Assembly (NCBI GenBank): GCA_946641515.1
Contig: CAMPBT010000014.1
Coordinates: 1-21,340, forward strand
Length of the DNA stretch: 21,340 nt
From: UBA3210 sp002363635
GTDB taxonomy: Bacteria; Bacillota_I; Bacilli_A; RFN20; CAG-449
Reading direction: 5' to 3'
The notes beneath the pieces were generated by a model, which was not told the DNA's origin, searched no databases, and worked only from the letters and a program-made list of their open reading frames with translations. The position numbers and the translations under genes are program-made. Below, in pieces: positions 5,889 through 13,542 of the stretch (position 1 is its first letter; each line of letters begins with the position of its first letter).

Positions 5889-7346
5889 ATGGAACAAATT
5901 AGAAAACAAGATAAAACTGATTTAACTACTGGGAATCTCTTTTGGAAGATTCCTTTATTTGCCTTACCAATGGCAATAACTACTATCTTCCAATTACTCT
6001 ATACAACAATCGACTTATATACAGTTGCAAATTTCGGTGGAGGAACTTTATCAATGACCGCTATTGGGTCAAATAGTTCTCTCATTAACTTAGTCATCAA
6101 CTTCTTTGTAGCAATATCAGTTGGTAGTAATGTTGCCTTAGCCAACGCTAAAGGAGCAGGAGATAAAAAACGTGCCCAAAGAGTACTAAACACATCATTT
6201 ATTATTTCTATAATTCTTGGGGTAATTGTTGGAATCTTTGGTTTCTTTATTTCACCTGTAATATTAAATTGGATGGATACACCAAATTCAATCGTTCCAC
6301 TTGCTATAGAATATTTAAAAATTTATTTCTTAGGTATCCCATTTGTTATGGTCTATAATTTCTGTGCTCAAATGATGAGAGCAATGGGAGACTCAAAACG
6401 TCCATTATATTTCTTAACTATCTCAGGTATAGTAAATGTCGCTTTTGACTTCTTATTTGTTATTGCTTTCCACATGGATGTAGAAGGGGTAGCTTGGGCT
6501 ACTATTATTTCAGAAATGGTCTCTGCTGTTCTTGCAGTACTCTGGTTAACATTAAACAAAAAAGGTTATGTCTATTTAATATGGTCACATATACGTTTTT
6601 CAAGAAGAGCGTTAAATGAAATTATTAAAGTAGGTATTCCAGCAGGTGTACAAGCTCTAGCATTCAACATTCCAAACTTATTAATTCAAAAAGCATTATA
6701 TACAATCGATAACTATTACATTGATGGAGTATTAATCCCTCAAGAAGATATTATCGCCGGTTCATCCTCTTCATCCCAAGTTGAAGGATATGTCTATGCC
6801 TTTATTGATGCTTTATCAGTCGCGGCAGTATCATTTGTCGGCCAAAACTACGGGGCAAAAAAAGAATCCAACATCAAAAAGATTTATTGGTATACCCAAT
6901 TTTGGAACGTCGTTGCCTCCTTACTATGTATTGTAGTAACCTTCACAATACCAGATTTAATCCTTTCATTATTCATTAAAGAAGGTAAAGGTATTATCAA
7001 AGCCAATGCCATAAATGCCGGTAAACAAAGACTCTTTATGATGGTAGGAACTTATGTTTTTGATGGAATCATGGCAATTGACGGGCAATATTTAAGAGGT
7101 ATGAAATATTCAACTGCTCCAGCATTAATTACCTTAATTGGAGTAACAGCAACTAGAATCATCTTTATTTATACTCTCTTCCAATTACCAGAATTCCATA
7201 CAATCTTCTGGTTATATTTCACTTATCCATTATCTTGGATAATCATAGATATCATTTATATTCCAGTAATTCTCTATATCCAAAAGAAAGCATTTAACAA
7301 GCTTCATATTGAACAAGTAAACACTGAAGTTAATGTAATTGAATAA
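5889..7346 (+). CDS. MATE family efflux transporter
   Basis: The 485-aa product has the multi-helix layout of MATE exporters, which expel cationic drugs or metabolites using an ion gradient. The N-terminus GNLFWKIPLFALPMAITT is typical of the family. It is followed by YTTIDLYTVANFGG, the first-helix region, and MRAMGDSKRPLYF, the conserved loop of the first MatE half. The second half begins near residue 240 (IIKVGIPAGVQALAFNI) and contains QNYGAKKESN, the expected inter-helix loop. Length fits a complete protein of about twelve membrane segments. The start is the only suitable ATG, but no clear Shine-Dalgarno precedes it, unlike its neighbours, so expression may be low. Substrate is unknown. 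A strong terminator follows. Confidence 0.93.
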   Translation: MEQIRKQDKTDLTTGNLFWKIPLFALPMAITTIFQLLYTTIDLYTVANFGGGTLSMTAIGSNSSLINLVINFFVAISVGSNVALANAKGAGDKKRAQRVLNTSFIISIILGVIVGIFGFFISPVILNWMDTPNSIVPLAIEYLKIYFLGIPFVMVYNFCAQMMRAMGDSKRPLYFLTISGIVNVAFDFLFVIAFHMDVEGVAWATIISEMVSAVLAVLWLTLNKKGYVYLIWSHIRFSRRALNEIIKVGIPAGVQALAFNIPNLLIQKALYTIDNYYIDGVLIPQEDIIAGSSSSSQVEGYVYAFIDALSVAAVSFVGQNYGAKKESNIKKIYWYTQFWNVVASLLCIVVTFTIPDLILSLFIKEGKGIIKANAINAGKQRLFMMVGTYVFDGIMAIDGQYLRGMKYSTAPALITLIGVTATRIIFIYTLFQLPEFHTIFWLYFTYPLSWIIIDIIYIPVILYIQKKAFNKLHIEQVNTEVNVIE

Positions 7347-7350
7347 AAGA

Positions 7351-7387
7351 AAATATCTAGCAATTTTGTTTGCTAGATATTTTTTAT
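7351..7387. terminator. Bidirectional terminator between MATE and lipoprotein genes
   Basis: AAATATCTAGCAA (7351-7363) and TTGCTAGATATTT (7370-7382) are perfectly complementary over 13 bp with a 6-nt loop. T tracts lie on both strands, so it serves both convergent genes. Confidence 0.9.
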
Positions 7388-7390
7388 TAC

Positions 7391-8734
7391 TTAGATATTT
7401 GTTAGTTCAACTGTTGTTGCAGGAGAATAAGATGTCCAAGCTTTATTTCCTTCTCCATTAAATCTATTAGACCATGTACCATTATTTAAATATTCAAGCC
7501 ATGTATTATAATGATCGTCTGTATAAGTGCATACAGGTGAAGAATCGTATCCTGTTGCAGTTAAATTATAATAAGAATTAGTGCTCCATCCTGTATCCCA
7601 AACAACTACTCTACCTGTACCTCTATTACTTGTTGAATAATAGTCATCAAGTCCAATGTCTAATTCATAGTAGTAGCCTACTCCATTCCATGGTACTGAT
7701 GTAGCATAGCCATTTGTACGAGAATATTGAGAAACTTTTCTAGTATCTGAACCAAAGAGGGCACGAATACGATTTGGGGACATATCATAATTAGCAGGCC
7801 AAGTTCCAAAAGCTGTATAATACATACATACTTCCATAGGATCAGTTATCGTTGCTTCTTCAATTACTTCTCGATGATCATATACGTAATTAGAAGTATA
7901 ATATGTTAATTCTTTTGAACTAGTTACAACATATGAAGAAGTTTTCTCATCATATTTATAGTTTGTTGGAACAGTAACTTTTGATTCACCAGGTGTTAAA
8001 TCTCCTTCATATCTAATTGGATTATTTCTAATTTTATTTAATCCAGAAGCACTAGAAGTTTTAGGGTTAGTAGTAGATTCTATAGGTAAGTAAGTAATTG
8101 TAATATTATCAACTACTAATAAATAATCACCTGAATTAATAGAGAAATATTCTAAGTTTTTATTACCTACATCAACAAATGTTTTTACTTCATTATTTGG
8201 AGTGTCTAATTCATATTTATAATCAGTACAAAGTGGGTCGTGACCAAAAGTGATATTTGGTTTTTTTGCATTGCTATAAATGTAATCATCAGTTACTTTA
8301 TAATTAATTTCTAAAGAATAAATATATCCAATATAAGATGTATTATAAACTGAGCCTTCTCTACCTTCATAAGTAGTACCTTTATATTTACTAAAATCAG
8401 GATAGATTTGTGAAAAATTCTTTCCTACTCTATATCCACCTATTTGAATATCCATTAAGTTTCTAACATTTGAATAATTTGTTTGATAATTTGAGTCAAT
8501 TTCTATTGTCTTCAATGTAATTTTTCTACTTTTTAAATTTTTATTATACGAAACGACACTTGAAGATTCACTAGATGTGTTTTCAGATAATATTTCACTA
8601 GAAGTGTTTTCAGATGAAGTCTCATGAGAAGAAGTGCTTTGTGATGATGTTCCAATAATATAAAATGTATTATCACATGACATTAATGATAAAGCAAAGA
8701 GCATTACGCTAGTCTTTTTAAGTAAGTTTTTCAT
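7391..8734 (-). CDS. Lipoprotein with barnase-like ribonuclease domain
   Basis: The 447-aa product has a lipoprotein signal peptide with lipobox LMSC (Cys20). A Ser/Thr/Glu linker (about 29-60, SENTSSE repeated) and a ~230-residue beta-rich middle region of unknown function follow. Residues ~300-420 resemble barnase/RNase Sa (microbial guanyl RNase, N1/T1 family). YYTAFGTWPANY matches barnase YLQTYHKLPDNY, YYYELDI matches WREADI, and YTDDHYNTW matches KTTDHYQTF. Catalytic equivalents are Glu357, Arg371, Arg375 and His408; the R-x3-R spacing equals barnase R83/R87. About 18 extra residues precede the His. The enzyme would act on RNA outside the cell, anchored to the membrane. No barstar-like gene is adjacent. 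ATG at 8734 is chosen because AGGA lies 7 nt upstream and the signal peptide starts there; the 21 codons upstream lack these features. Confidence 0.8.
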   Translation of the reverse strand: MKNLLKKTSVMLFALSLMSCDNTFYIIGTSSQSTSSHETSSENTSSEILSENTSSESSSVVSYNKNLKSRKITLKTIEIDSNYQTNYSNVRNLMDIQIGGYRVGKNFSQIYPDFSKYKGTTYEGREGSVYNTSYIGYIYSLEINYKVTDDYIYSNAKKPNITFGHDPLCTDYKYELDTPNNEVKTFVDVGNKNLEYFSINSGDYLLVVDNITITYLPIESTTNPKTSSASGLNKIRNNPIRYEGDLTPGESKVTVPTNYKYDEKTSSYVVTSSKELTYYTSNYVYDHREVIEEATITDPMEVCMYYTAFGTWPANYDMSPNRIRALFGSDTRKVSQYSRTNGYATSVPWNGVGYYYELDIGLDDYYSTSNRGTGRVVVWDTGWSTNSYYNLTATGYDSSPVCTYTDDHYNTWLEYLNNGTWSNRFNGEGNKAWTSYSPATTVELTNI

Positions 8735-8761
8735 AATAATTTCCTTTGAGTGTGCTTTAAA

Positions 8762-8790
8762 ATTGTAACAATTATTATTTCTTTTAGCAA
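8762..8790 (-). promoter_or_regulatory. Promoter of the RNase-like lipoprotein gene
   Basis: On the minus strand TTGCTA (8790-8785) and TACAAT (8767-8762) are 17 bases apart. The start would be near 8755, giving a leader of about 20 nt with AGGA. The gene is therefore transcribed separately from the acetyltransferase gene upstream. Confidence 0.6.
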
Positions 8791-8804
8791 TATGCAAAAA
8801 ATTT

Positions 8805-8830
8805 AAAAAATGTATTCGTTTACGAAAACA
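8805..8830 (-). terminator. Terminator of the acetyltransferase gene
   Basis: On the minus strand TGTTTTCG (8830-8823) pairs with CGAATACA (8818-8811) with one mismatch and loop TAAA, followed by six T. It starts right after the stop codon. Confidence 0.7.
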
Positions 8831-9301
8831 TTAATCTAATTTCATTTCCAAACAATGTTTTCTAGGTTTCAACCCTTTATGCTTATAGAAATTCATTGCA
8901 GATAAATTTCCTTCCCAAACATTAAGAGTTATAAAATCACACTTAATTAAAGACGCATATTGTTTAACATATTCAAATAAAGTTGAACCAATATGTTTAC
9001 CCTTTAAAGATTTTTCAACACATAAATCATCAATATATAATTCTTTAGAAGCATACATATTATTAGTTTCAGAATTATATCTAATTTCTAAAAATGCATG
9101 AGCGACAACTTCATCATTCTCATTTGTATAAACAAAAATAGGTGTCTGATCATTTCTAATAATTTGTAATAATTCTAAATCATTATATTTTCTACTGCTC
9201 TCTTTAAATAAATCAGGTCTAATATCCGCGTGAACTTGTAAAACTTGGTTAAGTAAGTTCTTAATACCTTCAATATCCTTTTCAGTTGCTCTTCTAATCA
9301 T
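8831..9301 (-). CDS. GNAT family N-acetyltransferase
   Basis: The 156-aa product has the GNAT fold sequence pattern: MIRRATEKDIEGIKNLL at the N-terminus, then ELYIDDLCVEKSLKGKHIGS, where the strand is followed by the acetyl-CoA-binding loop (Q/RxxGxG/A, here KGKHIGS). The terminal LNVWEGNLSAMNFYKHKGL is also typical. It transfers an acetyl group to an amine of unknown identity. ATG at 9301 is chosen. An ATG at 9328 overlaps the predicted -10 box (9332-9327) and so would not be transcribed. Unusually, the Shine-Dalgarno is a run of seven G (9316-9310). It has its own promoter and terminator. Confidence 0.88.
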   Translation of the reverse strand: MIRRATEKDIEGIKNLLNQVLQVHADIRPDLFKESSRKYNDLELLQIIRNDQTPIFVYTNENDEVVAHAFLEIRYNSETNNMYASKELYIDDLCVEKSLKGKHIGSTLFEYVKQYASLIKCDFITLNVWEGNLSAMNFYKHKGLKPRKHCLEMKLD

Positions 9302-9309
9302 ATTATTTT

Positions 9310-9316
9310 CCCCCCC
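9310..9316 (-). promoter_or_regulatory. Homopolymeric G7 ribosome-binding site
   Basis: Seven consecutive G lie 8 nt before the acetyltransferase ATG, where AGGAGG is expected. G-U pairing lets a G run bind the anti-Shine-Dalgarno. Length change by slippage would alter SD strength and spacing. Confidence 0.55.
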
Positions 9317-9326
9317 GAGTAGATAC

Positions 9327-9355
9327 ATTATAACAATTTTTAAATATTTTGAAAA
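9327..9355 (-). promoter_or_regulatory. Promoter of the acetyltransferase gene
   Basis: On the minus strand TTTTCA (9355-9350) and a perfect TATAAT (9332-9327) are 17 bases apart. The transcription start would be near 9320, which rules out the upstream ATG at 9328 as translation start. Confidence 0.6.
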
Positions 9356-9424
9356 ATCTCCAATAAAAATGTCTTTCCATTTGTTAATATAGTATGAGAA
9401 TCAATTTTTTTAGGAGGATAACTT

Positions 9425-11236
9425 ATGAAGAGAAAACATGGATTTTTAATTTTACTTACAACAATTGGACTATCTTTGACTCTTGCTTCATGTAATTCTC
9501 TACTTCCATCAAAAGTAGACTCAACTAGTGTTGAAGGGGTTGTAGAAACTATCGATTCTACTGACTATTCTTCATTAGATGTATCAATAGACACTGAGGT
9601 TTTTGAAAGCTCCTCAGAAGTAACAAATGATTTTTCTATTACGACAGAAGTAGTCGACGGATATACAGTTTCAAACAATGTATACACAATTACTAAGGGA
9701 GGAGTTTATACATTAAAAGGTCAATTAACTGGTCAAATTGTCATTGAAGCGCCTGACCAAGAAGTTGAATTAGATTTAGACGGGGTAAGTATTACTTGCT
9801 CATCCAATTCACCTCTCTACGTCAGCGATGCTAGCGAAGTAAAAATCAAAGCTTTAGGAGATACATATAACACTATTACTGATAGTAGAAGCGCTAAGAC
9901 AGTAGATAGTGACACTCAAGGCGAAGGAGCGATATATTCTAAAGCTGATTTAAAATTAGTAGGTAAAGGTACTCTTGTAGTGGAAGGTAATTACAATAAC
10001 GGAGTCCATACAACTAAAGACTTATCAATTAAAAACATAGCATTAAAGTCAACTGGTTATAACAACTCTATTAAAGGTAAAGACTCAATTGAAATTACAA
10101 GTGGTACAATCCTTGCTATATCTAAAACTGGTGACGGTCTAAAGACTGAATCAACTGATGTTTCATCAAAAGGTAATCAAAGAGGTAATATCGATATTAC
10201 TGGAGGAGAAATTGCTATCTACTCTGCAGATGATGCACTTGATGCTGCATACAATGTAAATATCGCTAACAGCGAAGAAACAATTCCAACCCTTGAAATC
10301 GTCACCGGTTCATATTCTTCATATACTACTGGAGCAACTGATGGCTCAAAAGGTATTGTTGCCCAAAACGCAATCAACATTGAAGGTGGAAAAATCGATA
10401 TCAAATCTGAAGACCATGGTATCAGCGCTTCTTACGGAACTACTTTAGATAACTCTTCAGTAGGACTTGGCAACGTCAATATTTCGGGTGGAGAAACAAC
10501 TATTTACGCTAAATCCACTTCATCAGCATCTTCATATAGAGGTGGACAAAGTTCATCAACTGGAGGAAAAGGTGTCAAAGCAGAAGGCACACTTACAGTC
10601 AGTGGAGGAACTCTCAATGTCACTAACTCCTACGAAGGACTTGAAGCTCAACACATGATTATTGCAGGCGGTAATACAACAGTTTACGCTACTGATGATG
10701 GTATTAACGTTTCAAATAAATCATCTGGAGTATCTTTAGGAATCGATGTTACTGGAGGATCTTTAGATATTACTGTTGGATCAGGCGATGTTGATGGCAT
10801 TGATTCAAATGGTTATTACACTCAAACTGGAGGAACAGTCATCACTCGTGGTGCTCCAGGCTCTGCTTCAACAATGGCGTCAGGACTTGATGTTGACGGC
10901 AAAGTAACAATAAGTGGAGGAACATTAATTGGTATTGGTACATTAGAATCTACTCCAAGTACTTCTTCAAGTGTTCACTCACTTACTTACGGTAGTACTC
11001 AAAGTGGAGGAATGGGAGGCTTTGCTCCAGGTGGAAGAGGAAGTTCATCAACTTCATCATCCTCATCAGTTTCCTTAACTGCTGGAACATGGACATTATC
11101 TTTAGATAATGAAACTGTCTCATTCACTTTAACATCTACTTATTCAGCATGTACTGTTTATTCAAGTTTATTAACATCAGGATCAACATACACACTATCA
11201 TCAACATCATCATCTTATTCAGCAACTGCTAAATAA
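9425..11236 (+). CDS. Carbohydrate-binding beta-helix lipoprotein (Cthe_2159-like)
   Basis: The 603-aa product has a lipoprotein signal peptide with lipobox LASC (Cys23), a Ser/Thr-rich spacer, then a long repetitive region from about residue 80. The repeats centre on a turn plus strand such as ITGGEIAIYSADDALDAA, ISGGETTIYA, VSGGTLNVTNSYEGLEA, AGGNTTVYATDDGINVS and ISGGTLIGIG. This fits the right-handed beta-helix of the Cthe_2159 carbohydrate-binding family, whose founding member binds cellulose and polygalacturonate. Asp-rich turns (GDVDGIDSNG) may bind calcium. A Gly/Ser-rich stretch (GGMGGFAPGGRGSSS) and a small Ser/Thr-rich end follow. It probably works as a surface polysaccharide binder or adhesin; no catalytic residues are evident. 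AGGAGG (9412-9417) is 7 nt before the ATG. Confidence 0.85.
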   Translation: MKRKHGFLILLTTIGLSLTLASCNSLLPSKVDSTSVEGVVETIDSTDYSSLDVSIDTEVFESSSEVTNDFSITTEVVDGYTVSNNVYTITKGGVYTLKGQLTGQIVIEAPDQEVELDLDGVSITCSSNSPLYVSDASEVKIKALGDTYNTITDSRSAKTVDSDTQGEGAIYSKADLKLVGKGTLVVEGNYNNGVHTTKDLSIKNIALKSTGYNNSIKGKDSIEITSGTILAISKTGDGLKTESTDVSSKGNQRGNIDITGGEIAIYSADDALDAAYNVNIANSEETIPTLEIVTGSYSSYTTGATDGSKGIVAQNAINIEGGKIDIKSEDHGISASYGTTLDNSSVGLGNVNISGGETTIYAKSTSSASSYRGGQSSSTGGKGVKAEGTLTVSGGTLNVTNSYEGLEAQHMIIAGGNTTVYATDDGINVSNKSSGVSLGIDVTGGSLDITVGSGDVDGIDSNGYYTQTGGTVITRGAPGSASTMASGLDVDGKVTISGGTLIGIGTLESTPSTSSSVHSLTYGSTQSGGMGGFAPGGRGSSSTSSSSSVSLTAGTWTLSLDNETVSFTLTSTYSACTVYSSLLTSGSTYTLSSTSSSYSATAK

Positions 11237-11242
11237 TAAAGA

Positions 11243-11277
11243 AAATGCCTTGTACAAATGTATAAGGTATTTTTTTA
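11243..11277 (+). terminator. Intrinsic terminator of the beta-helix lipoprotein gene
   Basis: AAATGCCTTGTAC (11243-11255) pairs with GTATAAGGTATTT (11260-11272) over 13 bp with two G-U wobbles and a 4-nt loop, ending in a T tract. Confidence 0.85.
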
Positions 11278-11377
11278 TGAAAAGTACAACAAAATAAAAA
11301 CTGTTTTAACTAATTTTATTAGTGCCAAAGATATATCTTTTTATGCCACCTTATCAAAATTTGACAATTAAAAATTG

Positions 11378-11383
11378 TATAAT
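11378..11383 (+). promoter_or_regulatory. -10 element before the 5-formyl-THF cyclo-ligase gene
   Basis: A perfect TATAAT lies 20 bp before the ATG. A perfect TTGACA (11361-11366) lies only 11 bp upstream, too close to act as its -35, so promoter strength is uncertain. The leader shows only a weak AGAGA-type RBS. Confidence 0.4.
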
Positions 11384-11402
11384 TCTTTTATAGAGATTAA
11401 TT

Positions 11403-11963
11403 ATGAAAAAAGAAACTATACGTAAACAATTTATTGAAAAAAGAAAACTAGTAGAAGATAAGGCAGGTAAATCAGAAATAATCTGTCGTAAACTTTTAAA
11501 TTCTGACTTATATAAGCATTCAGAATGTATTGGAGTTTATGCAAGTAAAGAAGATGAAGTTGATACTACATTATTCATCACTCAAGCTTTAAAAGATAAA
11601 AAAACTATAGTTTGCCCTAGAGTAGAAGGATCAATAATGAATTTTTATAAAATAAAAGATTTAAAAGATTTATCTACTATCTCTAGTTACGGAGTAAGAG
11701 AACCTAAAAAAGATGCTAATAATTTCGTAATTCCTAGTTCAATCGATCTAATGATAGTACCAGGAGTTGCCTTTGATTATGAAATGAATAGATATGGATA
11801 TGGCAAAGGTTTTTACGACAAATATTTAGCAGGTTTATACATTTTAAAAGCAGGCATTTGTTTCGATGAACAAGTTTCTAAAGATAATCTAGTTGGAGTC
11901 AAGGATAATGACGTTCTCCTTGATGTAATTTACACTGACAAGCAAGTTATCACAAAATACTAA
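11403..11963 (+). CDS. 5-formyltetrahydrofolate cyclo-ligase
   Basis: This enzyme uses ATP to convert 5-formyl-THF to 5,10-methenyl-THF, feeding one-carbon metabolism in the cytosol. The 186-aa length is normal. Diagnostic parts are the basic N-terminus MKKETIRKQFIEKRK, YGVREP (96-101) and the ATP/substrate loop in PGVAFDYEMNRYGYGKGFYD (120-139). The active GYGKGFYDKYL core is intact. It is a single gene: the preceding lipoprotein has its own terminator and the next gene converges. Its folate role relates loosely to the methionine/SAM genes later in the window, but they share no operon. The usual symbols for this enzyme (fau, ygfA, yqgN) are organism-specific, so none is given. Confidence 0.95.
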   Translation: MKKETIRKQFIEKRKLVEDKAGKSEIICRKLLNSDLYKHSECIGVYASKEDEVDTTLFITQALKDKKTIVCPRVEGSIMNFYKIKDLKDLSTISSYGVREPKKDANNFVIPSSIDLMIVPGVAFDYEMNRYGYGKGFYDKYLAGLYILKAGICFDEQVSKDNLVGVKDNDVLLDVIYTDKQVITKY

Positions 11964-12082
11964 AATGCTTTTAAAAACGTCTAAAAAGTAGCATATTTGC
12001 GTATATCACATCATTTTTATAATTATTGTTTAATATCTATTTCATTTTAATTATTAATAATTAAAGAATTAACGCAAAAGAA

Positions 12083-12108
12083 AAGCGTCCACGAAGGACG
12101 CTTGTTTT
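12083..12108. terminator. Bidirectional terminator between convergent genes
   Basis: AAGCGTCC (12083-12090) and GGACGCTT (12096-12103) form a perfect 8-bp stem with loop ACGAA. T-rich sequence follows on both strands. It serves the plus gene ending at 11963 and the minus gene ending at 12108. Confidence 0.8.
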
Positions 12109-12623
12109 TAATTTGTAGATGAATTATCTAAAGTTGGTTCAACTTCAACACCTTCTGGTTTTTCATTAAGATTAGTTTCATCTTTAATTTCACCATTTTG
12201 TGAAGCAAGTTTAACACCTTGAGCAGCTTCAAATTTTCTAATATTTCTTTCTCTAAGTAATCTTGCAGCTTCTTTTTTATTAACTGATTCTTGTCTATTT
12301 GATGTAATAAATAATGTAATTAGCACAATAATTAAACCAACTAATAAACTGAATAATGCTGTAATTAAGAAGACTTCGCCTTTTGCAAAGTTCTTCCACC
12401 AATTAACAACCCATTCACCAAATGCATCTCTAAATTGAATTAAGAAATAGAAAGGATTTTTTGTTTGGTTGCCTGTAATATTTGCTGCAATTAAATGGAG
12501 GATACCAAAAACTACGCCTGAGAAAAGGAAAATTCCTGAAATAACTAACCAGACAATTTCACCAATTTTCGCATTACGTTCTTTTCTATCTTGAGCAGTA
12601 ATGAATTTCTTTTGTTTTTTCAT
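12108..12623 (-). CDS. Two-helix membrane protein, function unknown
   Basis: The 171-aa product has membrane segments at about 22-45 and 84-107. A ~38-residue loop between them is rich in aromatic residues (FGEWVVNWWKNFAK). A charged helical tail (KKEAARLLRERNIRKFEAAQ) then gives way to a Glu/Asn/Thr-rich disordered end. With two segments and a basic N-terminus, both ends should be cytoplasmic. It is the last gene of the HAD / 287-aa / 171-aa operon, 39 nt after the 287-aa gene, with GGAGG 5 nt before its ATG. I do not recognise a family. The partner protein is soluble and helical, so a membrane-anchored complex is possible (inference). Confidence 0.85.
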   Translation of the reverse strand: MKKQKKFITAQDRKERNAKIGEIVWLVISGIFLFSGVVFGILHLIAANITGNQTKNPFYFLIQFRDAFGEWVVNWWKNFAKGEVFLITALFSLLVGLIIVLITLFITSNRQESVNKKEAARLLRERNIRKFEAAQGVKLASQNGEIKDETNLNEKPEGVEVEPTLDNSSTN

Positions 12624-12662
12624 ATATACCTCCTTCCCTTTTTCTGATAAGAGTATAAGGGA

Positions 12663-13526
12663 TTATTTGTTTTCTTCTTTCTTTTGTTGAGCTCTAGCAA
12701 CGTTCATTGCTTGTTCATAACCAACGAGTTGGTTCCATAATGTGTTATATGCTTGTCTCCATAATGCTTCTCTTGGGCCAAGGACTTGGATGTAAGCATT
12801 GTGAACTTTATCAATTTCACCTTTCATACCAGAATCATTTGGTAATGGTTTTGAACCTTCCATGTAATTTAATACAGTGAAGTTATCTTCATATAATTTC
12901 TGATATTCTGTATCACCCTTATCTGAGTGTTCATTAACGAATTTTGTGTAGCCTACTAATTTCTTCATATCGTTGATAACGAAGTTTGATTGAGGTGAAG
13001 GCTGACCTTTATTTTCTTGAACTGCTTTGTTGAATTCTAAGAATGATAAATGTGTCTTATCGAAAATGATTAATGAGACAAGTACTCTATAGAATGTTTC
13101 GTCTAAAGTAACTAACTGCTTCATATCTGATACGTCTTGGCCATCACTTGTTGCTTGTTCTAAGAATCTCTTAATGACATCCATTAATGTTTCTCTTAAA
13201 CCGACAACATAATCAAGAGCTTGTAAATCTTGTGCGTGGTCAACTGTTAATTTTCCATTTTCAATATGTACATATGTTGTATTATCTGAAAATAAGAAAT
13301 CCATAAAGTTGTTGATATTGCCTTTGATTTGTTCACCAACTTCACCATTTTGTCTTAAGAAGTGCATTAATGGTGAGTTATCTTCCATACCATGTTTTAA
13401 AATTGCTTTTCTTCTTTCATAGAATTCTGGGCTATATTCAGTTCTGTTTTGGACATATTCAAGTGTGTCTCTAATCATTAACTGTACCTGGTAGATACCC
13501 ATAATAAATCTTGTTGCGTCGTTCAT
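12663..13526 (-). CDS. Uncharacterised 287-aa helical protein
   Basis: The product is soluble and mostly helical by composition. It has no signal peptide or membrane segment and no nucleotide-binding, metal-binding or nuclease motif that I can see. A short loop (DNTTYVHIENGKLTVDHAQD, about 81-100) suggests a beta hairpin between helical halves, and the end is Gln/Lys/Glu-rich (ARAQQKKEENK). AGGAG precedes its ATG closely. It starts 16 nt after the HAD phosphatase gene and is followed by the two-helix membrane protein gene, so the three are almost certainly co-transcribed. No function can be given; the full coding frame, strong RBS and operon setting support it as a real gene. Confidence 0.85.
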   Translation of the reverse strand: MNDATRFIMGIYQVQLMIRDTLEYVQNRTEYSPEFYERRKAILKHGMEDNSPLMHFLRQNGEVGEQIKGNINNFMDFLFSDNTTYVHIENGKLTVDHAQDLQALDYVVGLRETLMDVIKRFLEQATSDGQDVSDMKQLVTLDETFYRVLVSLIIFDKTHLSFLEFNKAVQENKGQPSPQSNFVINDMKKLVGYTKFVNEHSDKGDTEYQKLYEDNFTVLNYMEGSKPLPNDSGMKGEIDKVHNAYIQVLGPREALWRQAYNTLWNQLVGYEQAMNVARAQQKKEENK

Positions 13527-13542
13527 AATTGTTCTCCTTTGA

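Noticed and set aside
8811..8830. CcpA cre-like site
   Set aside because: Two mismatches to consensus, and the palindrome is better explained as the stem of the acetyltransferase terminator with its six-T run.
9302..9328. Phase-variable start of the acetyltransferase at ATG 9328, with the G7 tract in frame
   Set aside because: A perfect TATAAT (9332-9327) overlaps this ATG, so transcription should start downstream of it. The GNAT fold begins at the ATG at 9301.
10467..10658. Small open frame inside the beta-helix lipoprotein gene, and other overlapping antisense frames across the window
   Set aside because: They lie inside strongly supported genes, lack RBSs and show no protein-like domain pattern.
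11361..11383. TTGACA plus TATAAT as a consensus promoter
   Set aside because: The spacing is 11 bp, not 16-18. Only the -10 is kept, with low confidence.
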